Assembly (NCBI RefSeq): GCF_003945595.2
Contig: NW_024104292.1
Coordinates: 1,860,001 to 1,924,000 of the forward strand
Origin: Pipra filicauda
Taxonomy: Eukaryota > Chordata > Aves > Passeriformes > Pipridae
Direction: 5' to 3'
Length of the DNA stretch: 64,000 nucleotides
Both the position numbers and the translations under genes were made by a program. Shown piece after piece: positions 61,085 to 64,000 of this stretch. Numbering within the stretch: position 1 is the stretch's first letter; every line of letters begins with the position of its first letter. The notes under the pieces are model-generated. The model had not been told where the DNA came from. It saw nothing but the letters and a program-made list of their open reading frames with translations, and ran no database searches.

Positions 61085-61162
61085 AGGCATCTGCTATGTC
61101 CCTGCTGGACACAGGGCATAGAGCTGGATGGGACCTCAGTGTGACCCAACACATCTGCTCAC
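61085..61162 (+). mobile_element. Ancient CR1 3' tail
   Basis: CTGCTGGACACAGGGCATAG, GCTGGATGGGACC, GTGTGACCCAACA resemble the 3' tail of old amniote CR1 families (GGACAGGATACTGGGC, TAGATGGACC, GGTCTGACCCAG). This is the same tail type as the element at 35590, in the opposite orientation. Confidence 0.65.
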
Positions 61163-63194
61163 CTGATGTCAATGGGTTTGAGTGTTAATACCCAGGGCTA
61201 GACAAAGACATGCAGAGGATCATGAATGACCTCCTGTCTGCACTCTGCCCAAAAGCAAGAGTGAGGGGTGGGAGATGGGGAAGGGGTTGACTACAGCAAA
61301 ACCTCTTGAGCATTTTAGTAGATGACATGTCTGGTGCACTTTTTGACCTCTGTTGTTGAGCTGTGGCAGATACCACCAGTAGCTGTCATTGTTAAGTCTT
61401 CCTATATAATAATAAAAGATGTTTGCATATCCAATTCATATTACTGTGTTTAATACCCTGTATTGATGGAGATTGGTGTTTATTGCCCTCACGGGGTTAT
61501 GGAAAGTCACAAAACCTTTCATTCACTTTGCTGCCTGATGAATATACTTATTTCCATTTTTGTTTACCATAGACATATTTGTACCATGAAGACCACCGTA
61601 AAAAATTACAATTAACAAATTCTTGGATTTTTTACAGAAGATAGAGGAAGATTTTTACAGTAAGTTTAGTTTTGAAAATTCCTACAAATGGAGCCCTGTG
61701 AGCACATGCTCCAAAAGGTGCAGTTACTACTTTGAAGAAGTGAGGACATGAACAGGGAAAGATAAGCGACTGACAGCCATGGAGGTCAAGCTCCTATAGA
61801 ACAGAGATAGAAAGTGTAAAATTGCAACCTGCTAGCCCCAGTAAATTATTCACTCAATTCACTAAATTACAGCCTGGAAATGCCACAGAGGACTAACTGA
61901 AGTTCCTTTTTTAAATAAAAAAGGATGAGTCTGGAAGCTGTTCTAGTCTGGTCCTTGGCTTATTCTCTCCACTTGAATCGCTTGTGCATCATGTATAATA
62001 TTGTGCAGCCCTGGTCTGTCTTGGAATGAGTCCTGTCTTAAATCAGCATTAAGAGAGAAGAGAGTATTTGCTAAAAAGACTGTTAGAGATGTCTAGAGAA
62101 TTGCTTTATCTTTTATGTATAGTGTAAGAATATGACAAAACAAATGCTTACAAAACCACCAGAAAACAATTAAATATCTGCAAAAGGGACCAGCAGAAAG
62201 AACAATAACACAAAGCTGTGCATTTCTCAGTGAAGGCAAATCATTAGAGCATAGACATTCTTTGTTCATTGTAGGTATTCTCAGGCTACTTAACCCAATG
62301 GGAATGTGACCAGTTTTTTTCTGGGTGGGTGAACATGGCACTCCACGGTGATTTTACAGAGAAAAACTCCAAAGAGGATATACCTGGAGTAAGATTATGT
62401 GTCTCATTGAGCTCTGGTTTAGCACAAGAGCTCCCTAATCTCTTTACCTCATTGTGCAGGTCCCAGTGAAGCAGAGCCTTTCCTACCTTGTCTTTCTTAA
62501 TGCCTTGGTGGTGAAGGAGAGAGAGACATTCTGTTTCTTTACTGTCCGAAGTGACACTGATGATCAGTGAACAGCTTGTCCAGAGGAATAAAATTGATTG
62601 TCCTTGTGAGCCTGTGCTGGGAACAACTTTATGTTTATCAATTGTTTTGAAGAATCTGACACACTGCCCTGTTCTTATCATGATGTAATTTCACGGCATC
62701 CAAATTTATTCTGTTGCAAATATTGTTAAAACTAGACATATTTATTCTTACAGTTATTTGACTGAATGTTGTTAATGGGTCTTTTACATACAGAAATCGA
62801 GCACAGTTTATGCCGGAAGCAACCAGTAGCAGCTGGAAGCAAAAAAAATTAAAGTAAATCTAGGGTCAAAAGAGTTCCTTAAAATTAACCTATTTCATAC
62901 ATGAAGTGGATTGAAAATTTTGTTTGACAGGATCCTGTATGAAGTCCATAATTCATGGTTAAGGAATCAGGAGGTACGTAAAAATAAACATTCAGTTAAA
63001 TCTCACTCCCCAGACAGAATCTCTTTGAGGAAAGGAAAGTTATTTCTGATTAAGCAGAATCTTCCATTTTGATAAGACTGGAACATTTCTGCTCTGCTTT
63101 CACATTTAGTGTTCCATCATGATCCCTCTGGATGCTCTCTGGATCACATATTCAAAGTTGTACTTTTGTATTGAGAGAAATTAGCAAGAGCAAG
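61163..63194. other. Non-coding unique sequence
   Basis: No gene recognised. The 131-codon minus frame at 62286-62681 has no recognisable domain. Confidence 0.5.
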
Positions 63195-63713
63195 TGCTCT
63201 TCTTATTTCTCTCAGCATGGGTGGGACCACATCTGGAGTGCTGCGCCCAGATTTTGGCTTCTCAGCACAAGGAAAACATGGATATACTGGAGCAAGTCTA
63301 TCAGAAAATCACTAAAAAAGTTGTGGGGCTGGTGCATGGGATGTAAAAGATGATGCTGAGAAAGCTGAAGGTTTTGAACCTTAAGAAAAGGGAAGGGGAG
63401 ATCTTGTTACTCTCTGCAGCTACCTAATGGGAGGCTGCCTAGAAGATGGAGCTGAACTCTTGTCAGAGGTACACAGATGCAGAAGTTTTTAGGACAAGGC
63501 TCAGCAGACACAAATTAGAATATGTGAAATTCTGATTAGATGTAAGGAAATAAGTTCAAAGGTGTTACCCAGATTGTCAAATCTCCATTACTGGAGATCC
63601 TCAGAGCTCAAACTGGATGAGCTTCTGAGAAACCTGATCCAACTGAATCCAGCCCTAGACAAGAGGCTGAACTATGCAACCTAACATTTTCTAAACTATT
63701 CTGTGATTCTATG
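63195..63713 (+). mobile_element. CR1 3' part, diverged
   Basis: Plus-strand CR1 without an open RT frame: GGGTGGGACCACATCTGGAG, CATGGATATACTGGAGCAAG, then a degraded central part. The end has TGGATGAGCTTCTGAG and CTAAACTATTCTGTGATTCTATG. Stops and indels break the coding region throughout. Confidence 0.85.
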
Positions 63714-64000
63714 CTCATTCTGCTTATACATGCCATGACCTCATGGACATGCTGCTTTTTTCAGGGCTGAGCTTTCTGACAGAAATCTGCCTGGGAATTA
63801 AAAGTTCATTTTGCTGATCCTGCAGAGATAGTTGAAAAGTTATAAAAATACTCATGCCAACACCCAACATCTCATTGCCTCAGAAAATATATATTTATAT
63901 ACGAAAGAATGTTGCCACTGGAATACCAGTTCCTAGTTTTTTACATATTTGTAAAGCGACATAATTCCTTCTGGATTTCCCAATTACCAGGTATAATCTT
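63714..64000. other. Unique sequence to window end
   Basis: No feature recognised. Confidence 0.5.

Noticed and set aside
1..64000. CRISPR arrays, insertion sequences, operons, riboswitches
   Set aside because: The repeats, composition and lack of dense coding point to vertebrate nuclear DNA; no regularly spaced repeat array or bacterial gene was seen.

Overview
This window looks like avian nuclear DNA, AT-rich and non-coding. No complete protein-coding gene, rRNA, functional tRNA gene, CRISPR array or prokaryotic feature is supported. The clearest taxonomic signal is repeat content. There are at least ten fragments of the CR1 non-LTR retrotransposon, the dominant avian repeat, recognised by the ATTCTATGATTCT-type 3' end and by decayed reverse transcriptase (RT) peptides such as RPHLEYC and DLGVLVDE. 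There is one tRNA-Ile/CR1 chimeric SINE at about 30.79 kb and one solo endogenous retrovirus LTR at 16.70-17.98 kb with a perfect 5-bp target-site duplication. The SINE resembles TguSINE1 of songbirds, so a passerine is the best guess, though this is inference.

Layout: 0.3-0.6 kb is a pentanucleotide array joined to a CR1 end whose upstream part is inverted. 3.5-4.2 kb is a plus-strand CR1 with an internal deletion. 7.2-13.3 kb holds short relics (ancient CR1, L2/MIR-like, CR1). 16.7-18.0 kb is the 1276-bp LTR. 18-27.4 kb is almost free of recent repeats and may contain conserved regulatory sequence. 27.4 kb is a CR1 3' end. 29.2-30.4 kb has exon-like open segments that I cannot name. 30.8 kb is the SINE. 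35.6-37.1 kb is an old, diverged CR1 of the deep amniote type. 41-49 kb carries three minus-strand CR1 copies, including the longest at 47.8-49.1 kb, which keeps about 200 codons of the RT C-terminal half. 52.8-63.7 kb has further CR1 ends and small tandem or inverted repeats.

Nothing here forms an operon or pathway. The transposon pieces are dead: truncated, frameshifted, or lacking the catalytic RT motif or carrying an altered one. Between them is unique sequence that is either intergenic or inside long introns; the sequence alone cannot decide. I found no convincing new biological system. The observations most worth checking are the SINE, the LTR with its internal hairpin, the CR1 inversion junction, the repeat-poor 18-27 kb block, and the exon-like segments near 29.7, 30.4 and 39.0 kb.
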